Source: Roseburia inulinivorans DSM 16841
GTDB lineage: Bacteria; Bacillota; Clostridia; Lachnospirales; Lachnospiraceae
DNA: 57,312 nt
Direction: 5' to 3'
NCBI RefSeq assembly: GCF_000174195.1
Contig: NZ_ACFY01000144.1
Span: forward strand, 1 to 57,312
This document shows, in pieces, positions 8,621-17,523 of this stretch (positions are counted from its first letter, which is position 1; every line of letters starts with the position of its first letter). Position numbers and translations under genes: made by a program. A model generated the notes under the pieces. That model was not told where the DNA came from and made no database searches. It saw nothing but the letters and a program-made list of their open reading frames with translations.

Positions 8621-9889
8621 ATGCTGCTTCAGATTTTAACTTATACACACCACTTAACGACAATGCTGTTTGGCATTTTTCTGTCCGCCTTTTTTCTCGG
8701 GGTAAAACAGAATAAGAAAAATGTCTGCATTCTTCTTGGCGGTGGAGCAGTATCCGGACTTTTCTTTCTGATCTGCAATACGCTATTCGGTTCGTTGTTC
8801 ACGGAAGCCGTCTACCCGATTTTCGTGCATCTGCCGCTTTTTCTGTTGCTGGTGTTTTATTACCGTTTCCGCTGGCTGCCTTCCATAATCTCTATTATGA
8901 CCGCCTATCTGTGTTGCCAGTTCAGCAACTGGGCAGGTATTTTTGCCTTATCCCTGAGCGGATTGGACTGGGTTTATTATCTGGTAAGGATTATCGTGAC
9001 TGTTACCGTTTTCGCTTTCTTAAGCCGGTATCTGTGCCAGACTACCGCACTGCTTTTTGCAAAATCTGACCGGGAGCTGTATATCCTCGGGGCAATGCCA
9101 TTTGTCTATTATGTGTTTGATTACTCTACCACAAAGTTCTCCATGCTTCTCTACTCCGGAAATAAGGTAGTCGTGGAATTTCTCGCATTTGCCATGTGTA
9201 TTTCCTATGTCATTTTCCTGTTCGTCTATTTTCAGGAATATGAGTTGAAAAACAGCGCTGAACAATATGGTCAGCTTACCAATATGCAGTTGAACTCCCT
9301 GCACTCGGAGATCGAGCAGGTCCGCAGCAGCGAACACCGCATGAAGATCCTGCGGCACGACATGCGCCATCATCTTGCCGCCATCCAGACTTTTATCTCC
9401 CAGCAGGAACCGGAGCGCGCGCTTGATTATATTCAGGAGATCAATAAGCAATATGACGACACTGTCATCCACTCTTTCTGCAGAAATGAGCTGCTGAATT
9501 CGGTTCTTTCCATTTACCAGACACGGTTTGCGGAAAATCAGATCGTTTTTGACGTACAGATCCAGACTTCGCAGACACTCTGCTGCTCTGAGATGACTTT
9601 CTGTGCGATTCTTTCCAATCTTCTGGAAAATGCCATGCATGCGGTCACGAAGCTCCCTGAGGAAAAACGTATCGTGCATCTGAGCATTTTTGAAAAGGGA
9701 AACCACCTTCTGATCCTGCAGAAGAATCCGGCTTCAGAGACACCTGTTTTTTCAAACGGCATCCCGGTTACAACGGCAAAGAATCACGGTATCGGTGTCC
9801 AAAGCGTCATTTATTATGTAGAGAAGGAACACGGACAGTACCAGTTTTACATGGAAGGTGAGGACTTTGTAGTCCGCATTATTCTTTAA
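8621..9889 (+). CDS. Sensor histidine kinase, AgrC/GHKL type
   Basis: A 422-aa membrane histidine kinase. About six hydrophobic segments fill residues 1-205. A helical linker leads to the phosphoacceptor region (RHDMRHHLAA, about 243-252) and a GHKL-type ATPase domain with an N-box (ILSNLLENAMHAV) and G-box (KNHGIGVQSV). This is the architecture of AgrC, VirS and related peptide- or stress-sensing kinases. The start has AGGAGG 9 nt upstream. It is followed after 15 nt by its LytTR response regulator, so the two are cotranscribed. No AgrB/AgrD peptide genes are visible nearby, so the signal is unknown. The kinase probably autophosphorylates on His and passes phosphate to the partner's Asp58. 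Confidence 0.92.
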   Translation: MLLQILTYTHHLTTMLFGIFLSAFFLGVKQNKKNVCILLGGGAVSGLFFLICNTLFGSLFTEAVYPIFVHLPLFLLLVFYYRFRWLPSIISIMTAYLCCQFSNWAGIFALSLSGLDWVYYLVRIIVTVTVFAFLSRYLCQTTALLFAKSDRELYILGAMPFVYYVFDYSTTKFSMLLYSGNKVVVEFLAFAMCISYVIFLFVYFQEYELKNSAEQYGQLTNMQLNSLHSEIEQVRSSEHRMKILRHDMRHHLAAIQTFISQQEPERALDYIQEINKQYDDTVIHSFCRNELLNSVLSIYQTRFAENQIVFDVQIQTSQTLCCSEMTFCAILSNLLENAMHAVTKLPEEKRIVHLSIFEKGNHLLILQKNPASETPVFSNGIPVTTAKNHGIGVQSVIYYVEKEHGQYQFYMEGEDFVVRIIL

Positions 9890-9904
9890 GCGAGGAAATT
9901 TATT

Positions 9905-10621
9905 ATGGTAAAGATTGCGATTTGTGATGATGAAACTGAATTTTTAGATATACTTTCGGAAAGTCTTTCTTCCTGGTGCCGGGCGCATCAGCTGACACTG
10001 CAGCTCTACCGGTTCACAAACGGTGACGAACTGATCTCCGCACACAGGGCTTATGGTATGGATCTGATCCTGCTTGATATGATCATGCCCCTTTTGAGCG
10101 GCATGGATACCGCACGCGAACTGCGCCAGCATGACCCGCACGTTCCGATCATTTTTCTGACTTCCTCACCGGAATTTGCGCTGGAATCTTATGAAGTCCG
10201 CACTTTCTGGTATCTGTTGAAACCTCTTGACGAAGTGCGTTTCCATGCGGTCCTTGACAGCTGGTACGAAGTCCACAAGGCTTCCATGGCTCATTTCGCG
10301 GCAAGAACAGATTCCGGCTACCAGTCGATTTATTTTCAGGATGTCGAATATCTGGAAGCGCAGAATAAGAATGTGTTAGTCACATTGAAAGACGGCTCGG
10401 TGATCTCCATAAAAGAACCCTTTCACCAGTGTGAAACAATTTTCACAGTGGAAAAAGGGTTTTATAAATGCCACCGCAGCTATATTGCAGCGTTAAGCTG
10501 CGTGGAAAAGTTCGGTAAAACCTCTCTCTTCACAAAATCCGGCGCACAGATTCCGATTTCAAGAGACAATTACGCTAATTTTAAGGATGTTTATTTTTCC
10601 TATATGTTTCCGCAGGAATGA
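9905..10621 (+). CDS. LytTR-family response regulator
   Basis: A 238-aa regulator with a receiver domain (residues 1-120; acidic pair DDE at 8-10, phosphoacceptor D58 in LILLDMIMP, lysine in LLKPL near 107) and a C-terminal LytTR DNA-binding domain (about 138-232, with YLEAQNKNV, FYKCHRSYI and IPISRDNY). It is the partner of the kinase just upstream. LytTR proteins bind pairs of 9-bp direct repeats about two helical turns apart, and such a repeat lies upstream of this operon. Targets may therefore include its own promoter and the divergent surface-protein genes, which is an inference. It ends 4 bp before a convergent gene and no terminator is obvious between them. Confidence 0.93.
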   Translation: MVKIAICDDETEFLDILSESLSSWCRAHQLTLQLYRFTNGDELISAHRAYGMDLILLDMIMPLLSGMDTARELRQHDPHVPIIFLTSSPEFALESYEVRTFWYLLKPLDEVRFHAVLDSWYEVHKASMAHFAARTDSGYQSIYFQDVEYLEAQNKNVLVTLKDGSVISIKEPFHQCETIFTVEKGFYKCHRSYIAALSCVEKFGKTSLFTKSGAQIPISRDNYANFKDVYFSYMFPQE

Positions 10622-10625
10622 TCCG

Positions 10626-11099
10626 CTATTGGATCCCAAAGGACGCCAGTTTCATGTCCTCGTTGAACGCCAGTGTGTAATGCACCTCGATGTTTTCATA
10701 TTCTGCGGTCACGTAAACGGCTGCGATATGCGCACCTCTCTGTATGATCTCCGCATCCTGCATTGTTTCAATGGAAACAAAATCTCCCCAGTCTTCCGAG
10801 ATCCGCGCCTTGCCCTCGTCCATGCGCTCTTTGTTCATGATCTCCTGCATGTCCGGGACAACAAGGCTTTGCAGGCTGTCAAAATCCTCTGCATTTAAAA
10901 GCCCTATGATTTTTTCCGCCTGTGCCTTCACTTCCTCTTCGCTGAACACTTCACTCTCTGCCAGCGCTTTGTTCTGCGGCTGCATCCAGTAAGTTGCAAC
11001 GGATGCTGCCACAAGGATCACTGCGACAATGATGATGTTGCGGATGCGCTTTTTCTTCTGCTCCGGTGTCAGCACTTTTTTTGTTTTTATCTTACTCAT
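10626..11099 (-). CDS. Membrane-anchored DUF3887-like protein
   Basis: A 157-aa protein with a basic N-terminus, one membrane segment (IIIVAVILVAASVATYW, about residues 19-36) and an extracytoplasmic domain of about 110 residues. That domain resembles the small NTF2-like DUF3887 fold (KIIGLLNAEDFDSL, then AEYENIEVHYTLAFNEDMKLASFGIQ). I chose the ATG at 11099 because GAGAG precedes it and the upstream extension overlaps the neighbouring gene's end. It lies just downstream of metY on the same strand (32-nt gap) and may be cotranscribed. Members of this family are often putative lipid- or wall-associated proteins; no enzymatic role is known. Confidence 0.7.
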   Translation of the reverse strand: MSKIKTKKVLTPEQKKKRIRNIIIVAVILVAASVATYWMQPQNKALAESEVFSEEEVKAQAEKIIGLLNAEDFDSLQSLVVPDMQEIMNKERMDEGKARISEDWGDFVSIETMQDAEIIQRGAHIAAVYVTAEYENIEVHYTLAFNEDMKLASFGIQ

Positions 11100-11130
11100 T
11101 TTTCTCTCTGCACTTTCTTTTTTCTGCATA

Positions 11131-12420
11131 TTAGTCCCTGATCGCATCCAACGCATTCGAAATATCTGCGATCAGATCTTCCTTATCCTCTAAACCGAGA
11201 CTTATCCGGATCAGCTCTGCCGGAACACCTGCCTCTTTCAGCTGTTCATCTGTCATCTGTCTGTGCGTGGAGGTCGCCGGATTCAGACAGCAGGTTCTTG
11301 CATCTGCCACATGTGTCTCGATCGCTCCAAGCTTTAAGTTCTGCATAAAAGCAGACGCAGCCTCCCTGCCGCCCTTTAATCCGAATGAAACGACACCGCA
11401 TCCGCCATGTGGCAGGTATTTTCTGGCACGTTCATAGTATTTGCTGGAAGGCAGACCCGGATAGTTCACATAGGCTACCTTTGGATGTTTTTCCAGAAAT
11501 TCTGCAACTGCCTGTCCGTTTTCCACATGCTTAGGCATACGCACGTGCAGCGACTCCAGTCCAAGGTTTAACAGGAATGCGTTCTGTGGCGACTGGATGC
11601 ATCCGAGATCACGCATAAGCTGTGTTGTACATTTTGTGATGAATGCGCCCTCATTGCCAAATTTTTCTGCATAGGTCACGCCATGGTAACTCTCATCCGG
11701 TGTACAAAGTCCCGGATATTTGTCTGCGTGTGCCATCCAGTCGAATTTTCCGCTGTCAACGATCGCACCGCCCACTGCCGCACCATGTCCATCCATGTAT
11801 TTGGTGGTGGAGTGTGTCACAATATCCGCGCCCCACTCAAATGGTCTGCAGTTGACCGGAGTTGGAAATGTGTTGTCTATGATAAGAGGTACGCCGTGCG
11901 CATGTGCTGTTTTTGCAAAGAGCTCAATATCTAATACGGTCAATGCCGGATTGGCGATTGTCTCGCCAAACATCAGCTTTGTGTTCGGACGGAACGCAGC
12001 GTTTAACTCCTCCTCCGATGCGTCAGGAGACACGAAGGTTGCCGTGATCCCCATTTTGGCAAGCGTAACTGCAATGAGGTTGAAGGTTCCGCCGTAGATC
12101 GAGGATGATGCCACGATATGGTCTCCACTCTCACATATGTTGAATATGGCAAAAAAGTTCGCTGCCTGTCCGCTTGAGGTCAGCATTGCGGCTGTGCCGC
12201 CTTCCATTGCTGCGATCTTGGCTGCGACATGATCATTCGTCGGATTCTGCAGCCGTGTATAGAAATATCCGGATGCCTCAAGATCAAACAGTTTTCCCAT
12301 GTCCTCACTGGTGCTGTATTTGAAAGTGGTAGACTGGATGATCGGAATCTGCCGCGGCTGTCCATTCTCCGGGGTATATCCTGCCTGTACACATTTTGTG
12401 CCTATTTTATAATCGTTCAT
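11131..12420 (-). CDS. metY: O-acetylhomoserine aminocarboxypropyltransferase (MetY-like)
   Basis: A PLP-dependent Cys/Met-metabolism enzyme of about 429 aa that makes homocysteine from O-acetylhomoserine and sulfide. Family hallmarks are QSTTFKYST near the N-terminus, LTSSGQAANFFAI, the PLP-lysine region DIVTHSTTKYMDGHG (Lys about residue 206), and CCLNPATSTHRQMTDEQ near the C-terminus. Length is normal. The start is uncertain: ATG at 12420 (MNDYKIGTK) fits family N-termini and has GGAAA a few bases upstream; ATG at 12432 is the alternative. No SAM or T-box riboswitch was recognised upstream. It is divergent from the aldehyde dehydrogenase gene and cytoplasmic. Confidence 0.92.
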   Translation of the reverse strand: MNDYKIGTKCVQAGYTPENGQPRQIPIIQSTTFKYSTSEDMGKLFDLEASGYFYTRLQNPTNDHVAAKIAAMEGGTAAMLTSSGQAANFFAIFNICESGDHIVASSSIYGGTFNLIAVTLAKMGITATFVSPDASEEELNAAFRPNTKLMFGETIANPALTVLDIELFAKTAHAHGVPLIIDNTFPTPVNCRPFEWGADIVTHSTTKYMDGHGAAVGGAIVDSGKFDWMAHADKYPGLCTPDESYHGVTYAEKFGNEGAFITKCTTQLMRDLGCIQSPQNAFLLNLGLESLHVRMPKHVENGQAVAEFLEKHPKVAYVNYPGLPSSKYYERARKYLPHGGCGVVSFGLKGGREAASAFMQNLKLGAIETHVADARTCCLNPATSTHRQMTDEQLKEAGVPAELIRISLGLEDKEDLIADISNALDAIRD

Positions 12421-12588
12421 TTCATTTTCCATGCCTTTCCGCAATCTGCCCTTCGTATCCGGCAGTCACATTATTATCAAACTGACCTGCGCCATGACCT
12501 CTGCTGCAGATCATCAGTATTATTACTGTAGCATTATAAGCGCCGTTTTTCAAGAATTGTTTTTCCTGTCTGCCCGGAAGTAAAACAC

Positions 12589-12617
12589 TTGCAGAAGTAT
12601 GTTATTTTCGATAGTAT
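12589..12617 (+). promoter_or_regulatory. Promoter of the aldehyde dehydrogenase gene
   Basis: TTGCAG, a 17-nt spacer and TAGTAT, giving a leader of about 75 nt before the AGGAGG-preceded start at 12700. Confidence 0.65.
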
Positions 12618-12699
12618 ATAAGTATCAGATGTACGGATACAGGTTGAGTCAGAACAGGTAGTTGTCTGATCGATCCTGAAGATAAAAGGAGGCATCCTC

Positions 12700-14079
12700 A
12701 TGACCGAACAGGAGATCAAGGATATTTTACAACAACAGAACCACTTTTTTTCCAGTGGCAAAACGATTCAGGCGGAATTCCGTCTGAAACAGTTAGAAAG
12801 TTTGAAAGAGGCTATGATCCGCCATGAAGCCGACCTCGCTGCGGCATTGAAGGCGGATCTTGGAAAGAGCCGGATGGAGAGCTATATGTGTGAGACCGGG
12901 CTGACGCTGTCAGAGCTTACCTGGATGCAGAAGCATCTCCGCAGCCTTATGCGCAGCAAACGTGTTTCCACCCCGGCCGCCCAGTTTGCAGCAAAGAGCT
13001 TCCGCTCCCCTTCCCCTTACGGAACCGTGCTGATCATGAGTCCATGGAATTACCCGGTGTTACTGACACTCGATCCGCTGATTGATGCCATAGCAGCCGG
13101 GAATACTGCGGTCGTAAAACCAAGCGCCTACGCCCCTTGCACGTTCGATGTCATGAAAACCATGATCGAAGAATGTTTTCCGGCACATTATGTTGCAGTG
13201 GTCGATGGCGGCCGCGCAGAAAATCAGGCATTGTTACAGCAGCGTTTTGACATGATCTTTTTCACCGGCGGAAAGACTGTCGGACGGGAGGTACTCCGCC
13301 ATGCGGCTGAATATTTAACTCCTGTCACATTAGAGCTTGGCGGAAAGAGCCCATGTATCGTTGACTCCACCGCTAAGATCCGGCTTGCCGCAAAGCGTAT
13401 TGTCTTCGGCAAGTATTTAAACTGCGGACAGACCTGTGTTGCGCCGGATTATATTCTCTGTGACAAGCGCATCCGCGATGAGCTTATCACTGCGATTTTA
13501 GCTGAGATTGAAAAGCAGTTTGGGAAAGAACCTCTGAAAAATCCGAATTATGGAAAGATCATCAACGAAAAGCATTTTGAACGCATTCTCGGGCTGATCA
13601 ATGGGGAAAAGCTTGTATACGGAGGACAGTCAGAGCCTGAATCGCTCCGCATTGCGCCTACCGTTCTGAATAATATTACGTGGGACGACGCTGTGATGGG
13701 CGAAGAGATCTTCGGTCCTCTGCTTCCGATCCTCACCTTCGACACATTAAACGAGGCGCTTGATACCGTGGAATCCCACCCTCATCCGCTTGCGCTTTAT
13801 TTTTTCAGTGAGGACAAGGCTGCACAGAAGAAGGTCTTAGATACCTGCCGTTTTGGCGGCGGCTGTATCAATGACACGATCATTCATCTTGCAACGAGCG
13901 ATATGCCATTCGGCGGTGTCGGTGAGAGCGGCATGGGCAGCTACCACGGCAGGGTTGGTTTTGAAACCTTCAGCCATTACCGCAGTATTGTCGATAAGAA
14001 AACGTGGATGGATCTGCCGATCCGGTATCAGAAATATACCAGATTGAAAGAAAAGATGATGCGGATGTTTTTGAAATAA
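12700..14079 (+). CDS. NAD(P)-dependent aldehyde dehydrogenase
   Basis: A 459-aa aldehyde dehydrogenase of the class 3-like group (fatty aldehyde/coniferyl aldehyde type), which oxidises aldehydes to carboxylates. Conserved elements are MSPWNYPVLL, VVKPSAYAP (cofactor binding), FFTGGKTVGREV, the general-base Glu in LELGGKSP (about 209) and the catalytic Cys in NCGQTCVAPDY (about 243), then EEIFGPLLPI and the typical C-terminal THYRS-like FSHYRSI. AGGAGG lies 7 nt upstream of the ATG. The C-terminal basic/hydrophobic tail (about 435-459) resembles membrane-associated members. Monocistronic, with its own promoter and terminator. Substrate not deducible. Confidence 0.93.
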   Translation: MTEQEIKDILQQQNHFFSSGKTIQAEFRLKQLESLKEAMIRHEADLAAALKADLGKSRMESYMCETGLTLSELTWMQKHLRSLMRSKRVSTPAAQFAAKSFRSPSPYGTVLIMSPWNYPVLLTLDPLIDAIAAGNTAVVKPSAYAPCTFDVMKTMIEECFPAHYVAVVDGGRAENQALLQQRFDMIFFTGGKTVGREVLRHAAEYLTPVTLELGGKSPCIVDSTAKIRLAAKRIVFGKYLNCGQTCVAPDYILCDKRIRDELITAILAEIEKQFGKEPLKNPNYGKIINEKHFERILGLINGEKLVYGGQSEPESLRIAPTVLNNITWDDAVMGEEIFGPLLPILTFDTLNEALDTVESHPHPLALYFFSEDKAAQKKVLDTCRFGGGCINDTIIHLATSDMPFGGVGESGMGSYHGRVGFETFSHYRSIVDKKTWMDLPIRYQKYTRLKEKMMRMFLK

Positions 14080-14099
14080 GGGGATTATACTCCCCTTTT
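14078..14099 (+). terminator. Terminator after the aldehyde dehydrogenase gene
   Basis: AAGGGG pairs with CCCCTT around an 8-nt loop and is followed by TTTT. The stem overlaps the stop codon of the gene and abuts the convergent ORF6N relic. Confidence 0.6.
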
Positions 14100-14878
14100 A
14101 TTTCCCTGTCTGCTGTGCTTTAGTTATTATATCTTTAATGTCCTCGACTCCTTCTATTCTGTTTATGCCAAAACATTTCTTACCGGCATCCTTTAGAGAA
14201 GCTCCAATATGATATCCTTCTTTACCATCTATAATCAGAAACCTATCATGAAAAGATGCTGTTTTTTTTACGGTAAGTGTTGGATACTGTGCATTAAAAT
14301 TTGCTATATCCTGAGCCGATAACTTTGTATTAGGCAACGTGTATGTATAAACATTCACCCCTATATTCTTCTTAGCCAAAATGTTCAAAGTAATAATATC
14401 AATATATCCGTCAATAAGAATTATCTCCTTTTGGGCATGAGTAATAATATTTGTGAGTAAACTGAAAGCATCAAATATCTGTCCGTCAAAAAAAAATCTT
14501 CTGACATTCCTCTTCATGATTGGATATATATTCAAATATTTTTGTAAAATTTTCCTCCGCATCTTTTTGTAATTCCAGTTGTTTCAGTTCAACAGCATTA
14601 ATCCTTTCAAACAAAAGAGCATTGCTTGAAATAAAATGCCGCATTTCGCGAAATGCACGCATTATAAAAATACTTTGTTTTTCTGCAATTTCACCACTTA
14701 ACACTGTCGCCAACATATAAATTCCCTGTTCGGTAAAAACATGGGGTAAATATCTGCTTTTGGGATTTATATTTGCGGTCGGAAATTTCGACCGCGAATC
14801 GTATATATTAATTTTGATAGTTCAATATCCTGCTTCAGTAATGTTGGTTTCTCAACTATATTGGTAATTTCGTTCATC
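14098..14878 (-). pseudogene. Degraded ORF6N/KilA-N-type DNA-binding protein
   Basis: Pieces of one ORF6N-family gene lie in three frames. The start at 14878 gives MNEITNIVEKPTLL...LIYTIRG, the usual beginning of the ORF6N domain. The next 60 or so residues of that domain are missing, and sequence resumes in another frame as KFPTANINPKSRYLPHVF, then MLATVLSGE and MRAFREMRHFI. A second break occurs in a run of nine A (14488-14496); removing one base joins EECQKIFF to DGQIFDAFSLL and a C-terminal domain resembling a phospholipase D-like fold (ASFHDRFLIID). Such proteins are typical of prophage and mobile elements. The internal deletion argues that this is a true relic and not only a sequencing error. 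Confidence 0.7.
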
Positions 14879-14945
14879 AAATTTCCTCTCTGGTTATTTT
14901 GAAGTTCCAAAACCTCAAATCCGAATCACAATATACAAATTCATT

Positions 14946-15308
14946 TTATATTTCTTCAAGACTTTGTATCTTCTTTAAAGCCTCCATATAAGCCATCAGA
15001 CGCTTCTGCTGTTCTTCCTTAAGTCCATGATAATCTTGAACCAATTGAATATCATAAGGCGTAAAACAACTCTCACGACTTGTAACATTAATGTTTTCTT
15101 CATCCTCGATACCTTTTCCAGTAAGAAGTTGTTCTGGTGTTATCTGCAATACATTACAAATATCCATGATCTTATCCGCAGTAGGATTTGTCTTTCTTTT
15201 TTTCCATTCGCTGATGGTACTGGTCGCAATCCCAACCTGTTTTGCAAATTCAGCCTGTGTCATATTTCTGTCTTTCAATACTTTTAATATTCTCTCGCTG
15301 ATCGTCAT
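14946..15308 (-). CDS. XRE-family transcriptional regulator
   Basis: A 120-aa protein with an N-terminal Cro/C1-type helix-turn-helix (residues about 4-60: RILKVLKDRNMTQAEFAKQ, then GIATSTISEWKKRKTNP) and a C-terminal tail (VQDYHGLKEEQQKRLMAYME) of the type seen in many Clostridia XRE repressors. GAGGAAAA precedes the ATG. A palindrome between its promoter and start suggests autorepression. It sits next to a mobile-element relic (ORF6N) and is probably accessory, but it could be a host regulator. Targets unknown. Confidence 0.88.
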   Translation of the reverse strand: MTISERILKVLKDRNMTQAEFAKQVGIATSTISEWKKRKTNPTADKIMDICNVLQITPEQLLTGKGIEDEENINVTSRESCFTPYDIQLVQDYHGLKEEQQKRLMAYMEALKKIQSLEEI

Positions 15309-15347
15309 TTTATTTTCCTCTCGTTTTTATTCATATATATAAATTTC

Positions 15348-15401
15348 ATATCTATGGATATATCTTATCACATTATATTCTTGTACTCAATATGAAAACA
15401 A
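15348..15401 (-). promoter_or_regulatory. XRE gene promoter with candidate operator
   Basis: On the minus strand TTGTTT (15396-15401), an 18-nt spacer and TATAAT (15372-15377). Downstream, ATATC-TATG-GATAT (15348-15361) forms a palindrome about 40 nt before the start, a plausible autoregulatory operator. Confidence 0.45.
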
Positions 15402-15424
15402 TTTTATATTTTCTCTTTTAGATA

Positions 15425-15451
15425 GAAAAAAGAACCGATTTCTCGATTCTT
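15425..15451 (-). terminator. Terminator of the rpoD-trmK transcript
   Basis: On the minus strand a 9-bp stem with one G-U pair (AAGAATCGA with TCGGTTCTT, loop GAAA) runs into TTTTTT, about 40 nt after the trmK stop. Confidence 0.7.
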
Positions 15452-15490
15452 CTTTTCCAAACTCTATATTCACATTATACACTCCAATTT

Positions 15491-16204
15491 TTATACATAA
15501 AACTGTAATGCAAGTTCATTATAATGCAGTATGTCTTCCACTTCTGCAAGCCGTGTCCGGATTTTTTCTGACGCCGGCTGTTTTTCAAGATTCTCCTTGA
15601 TGCCTGTGTATATGAGCTTTTCTTTTTCAAGGAAAGTTTTCAACACGGGATGGCGGTTTTGCAGGAGTAATCCACCATAAAGGTCTGAAAGTTTCAACAC
15701 TTCCGAAGCTTTCTGTGCATTTTCACCCTGATACTGCACTTTCATCATCGGATAGAATTTTCCATCTTCCAACACCATGTCCTCTGCGAGAATGGCATAT
15801 CCTTCTTCCCGTAAAAATTCACGGACATTCTCTATCTCGGACTGTGGCTGCAGGATGAGTTCTTTCGCAGACTGGCAGACTTTTTCCCCGTTTTTTAAGA
15901 TATGCATGACCAGTCCGCCTCCCATGCCGGCGATGAGGACAGCTTCCACCTCGCCGGGTTTCAAAGCTGCCACACCGTCTGAGAGACGTGTCTGTATGTA
16001 TGCCTGCAATCCATATAAAGCAATATGTTCTTTTGCCCGCTCTAACGGTCCTTCATTGATATCCATGGCAATTGCAGCTGGAATTTTCTTCTGCTGTAAC
16101 AGATAGATTGGAATATATCCGTGATCTGTTCCAACATCTGCCAGTGTATATCCCTGTGTGACAAGAGCTGCGGCTGTCATTAAACGATTTGAAATCTTTA
16201 CCAT
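15491..16204 (-). CDS. trmK: tRNA (adenine22-N1)-methyltransferase
   Basis: A 237-aa SAM-dependent methyltransferase that methylates A22 of tRNA. It has the Rossmann motif I (LADVGTDHGYIPIYLL, residues about 20-35), AIAMDINEGPLERAKEH for the SAM ribose-binding acidic residue, and VLIAGMGGGLV in place of a classical catalytic motif, all characteristic of TrmK. It begins 1 nt after the rpoD stop codon, the conserved Firmicutes order rpoD-trmK. A terminator lies 40 nt downstream. Normal length; cytoplasmic. Confidence 0.93.
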   Translation of the reverse strand: MVKISNRLMTAAALVTQGYTLADVGTDHGYIPIYLLQQKKIPAAIAMDINEGPLERAKEHIALYGLQAYIQTRLSDGVAALKPGEVEAVLIAGMGGGLVMHILKNGEKVCQSAKELILQPQSEIENVREFLREEGYAILAEDMVLEDGKFYPMMKVQYQGENAQKASEVLKLSDLYGGLLLQNRHPVLKTFLEKEKLIYTGIKENLEKQPASEKIRTRLAEVEDILHYNELALQFYV

Positions 16205-16205
16205 T

Positions 16206-17486
16206 TTACTCTAAGTAATCCTTTAATTTGCGGCTTCTGCTTGGATGACGAAGTTTGCGGAGCGCTTTTGCTTCGATCTGACGGATACGCTCACGTGTTA
16301 CATTGAACTCTTTTCCAACTTCTTCCAGTGTTCTTGCACGGCCGTCCTCCAGACCAAAACGGAGTGTCAAAACTTTCTGCTCTCTCTCGGTCAGTGTTCC
16401 AAGTACTTCCTCCAACTGCTCTTTCAAAAGGGTAAATGCGGCTGCATCGGCCGGAACAGGCACATTATCATCCTGAATGAAGTCACCTAAGTGGCTGTCC
16501 TCCTCCTCACCGATCGGAGTTTCCAGAGAAACCGGCTCCTGGGAAATCTTTAAGATCTCACGCACACGCTCTACCGGCATATTCATCTCTGCTGCAATCT
16601 CTTCCGGACTTGGCTCACGTCCTAACTCCTGAAGTAACTGTCTGGAAACACGGATCAGTTTATTGATCGTCTCAACCATATGAACCGGAATACGGATCGT
16701 TCTCGCCTGGTCTGCGATAGCTCTTGTGATAGCCTGACGAATCCACCATGTTGCATAGGTAGAAAATTTATATCCCTTGCGGTAGTCAAATTTTTCCACA
16801 GCTTTGATCAGACCAAGGTTACCTTCCTGGATCAGATCAAGGAAAAGCATTCCACGTCCCACATATCTTTTTGCAATGGAAACAACCAGACGTAAGTTTG
16901 CTTCTGCAAGACGTTTCTTTGCCTCATCCCCTGCATCAAGATCTTTCTGCAAATTCTTAATTTCTTCTTTGATCTCTGCAAGTTCTTCTTCCGTTGCTTT
17001 CTCTTCTCTGCTCTTTAAGATTGCGATTTTTTCCTTTGCCACAGCACCGGCTTCCATGTTCTTTGCCAGCTCGATTTCTTCCTCTGCACTTAAAAGAGGT
17101 ACTTTACCGATCTCCTTCAAATACATACGGACCGGATCTTCAATGGATACGCCATCCGGCACGGAAAGGTCGATTTTTTCCACTTCAATCTCGTCTTCAT
17201 CATCTACATCGAGTAAAATTTCATCATCAGAATCATCATCTGTGATCCGAAGTACATCGATATTGTTTGCTTCCAGAAAATCAAGAATTTTATCAAACTG
17301 CTCTGCCTCTAACTGCATGTCCGCAAAGAAGTCGCTGATCTCCTGGTATTCCAACATGTTCTTTTTCTTTTTGGCCAAGGCTAACAGATCTTTTAACTTC
17401 TGCTGAAACTTTTCTTTTGCAGCTTCATCCATCACTGCTGCTTCTTTTTTGGTTTCCTTTACCTCGTTTTCTGTCTTTTTTGCCAT
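16206..17486 (-). CDS. rpoD: RNA polymerase primary sigma factor
   Basis: A 426-aa sigma-70/SigA. It shows an acidic N-terminal region (about 1-100, region 1.1), region 1.2 ([16 protein letters not shown]), region 2 ([17 protein letters not shown], then [18 protein letters not shown] for -10 recognition), region 3 and region 4 ([31 protein letters not shown] for -35 recognition). It directs housekeeping transcription; many promoters found in this window match its consensus. It lies in the conserved dnaG-rpoD-trmK order, 37 nt after dnaG. Full length and intact. Confidence 0.97.
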   Translation of the reverse strand: MAKKTENEVKETKKEAAVMDEAAKEKFQQKLKDLLALAKKKKNMLEYQEISDFFADMQLEAEQFDKILDFLEANNIDVLRITDDDSDDEILLDVDDEDEIEVEKIDLSVPDGVSIEDPVRMYLKEIGKVPLLSAEEEIELAKNMEAGAVAKEKIAILKSREEKATEEELAEIKEEIKNLQKDLDAGDEAKKRLAEANLRLVVSIAKRYVGRGMLFLDLIQEGNLGLIKAVEKFDYRKGYKFSTYATWWIRQAITRAIADQARTIRIPVHMVETINKLIRVSRQLLQELGREPSPEEIAAEMNMPVERVREILKISQEPVSLETPIGEEEDSHLGDFIQDDNVPVPADAAAFTLLKEQLEEVLGTLTEREQKVLTLRFGLEDGRARTLEEVGKEFNVTRERIRQIEAKALRKLRHPSRSRKLKDYLE

Positions 17487-17523
17487 TTTGTTTCATCCTC
17501 TCAAGTTTTCTACTATTTTGTCC

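Noticed and set aside
8371..8622. 83-codon minus-strand frame upstream of surface protein C
   Set aside because: It overlaps the regulatory region and the start of protein C in another frame, with no ribosome site.
9020..9706. Minus-strand frame of 228 codons inside the kinase gene
   Set aside because: Shadow of the histidine kinase, which has clear family motifs; no plausible protein family.
12445..12699. Possible SAM or T-box riboswitch upstream of metY
   Set aside because: None of the conserved motifs of these classes could be recognised, and the interval is explained by the divergent aldehyde dehydrogenase promoter.
16804..17406. Plus-strand frame of 200 codons within rpoD
   Set aside because: Antisense to the acidic region of the sigma factor; Ser-rich translation is an artefact of GAA/GAT codons.
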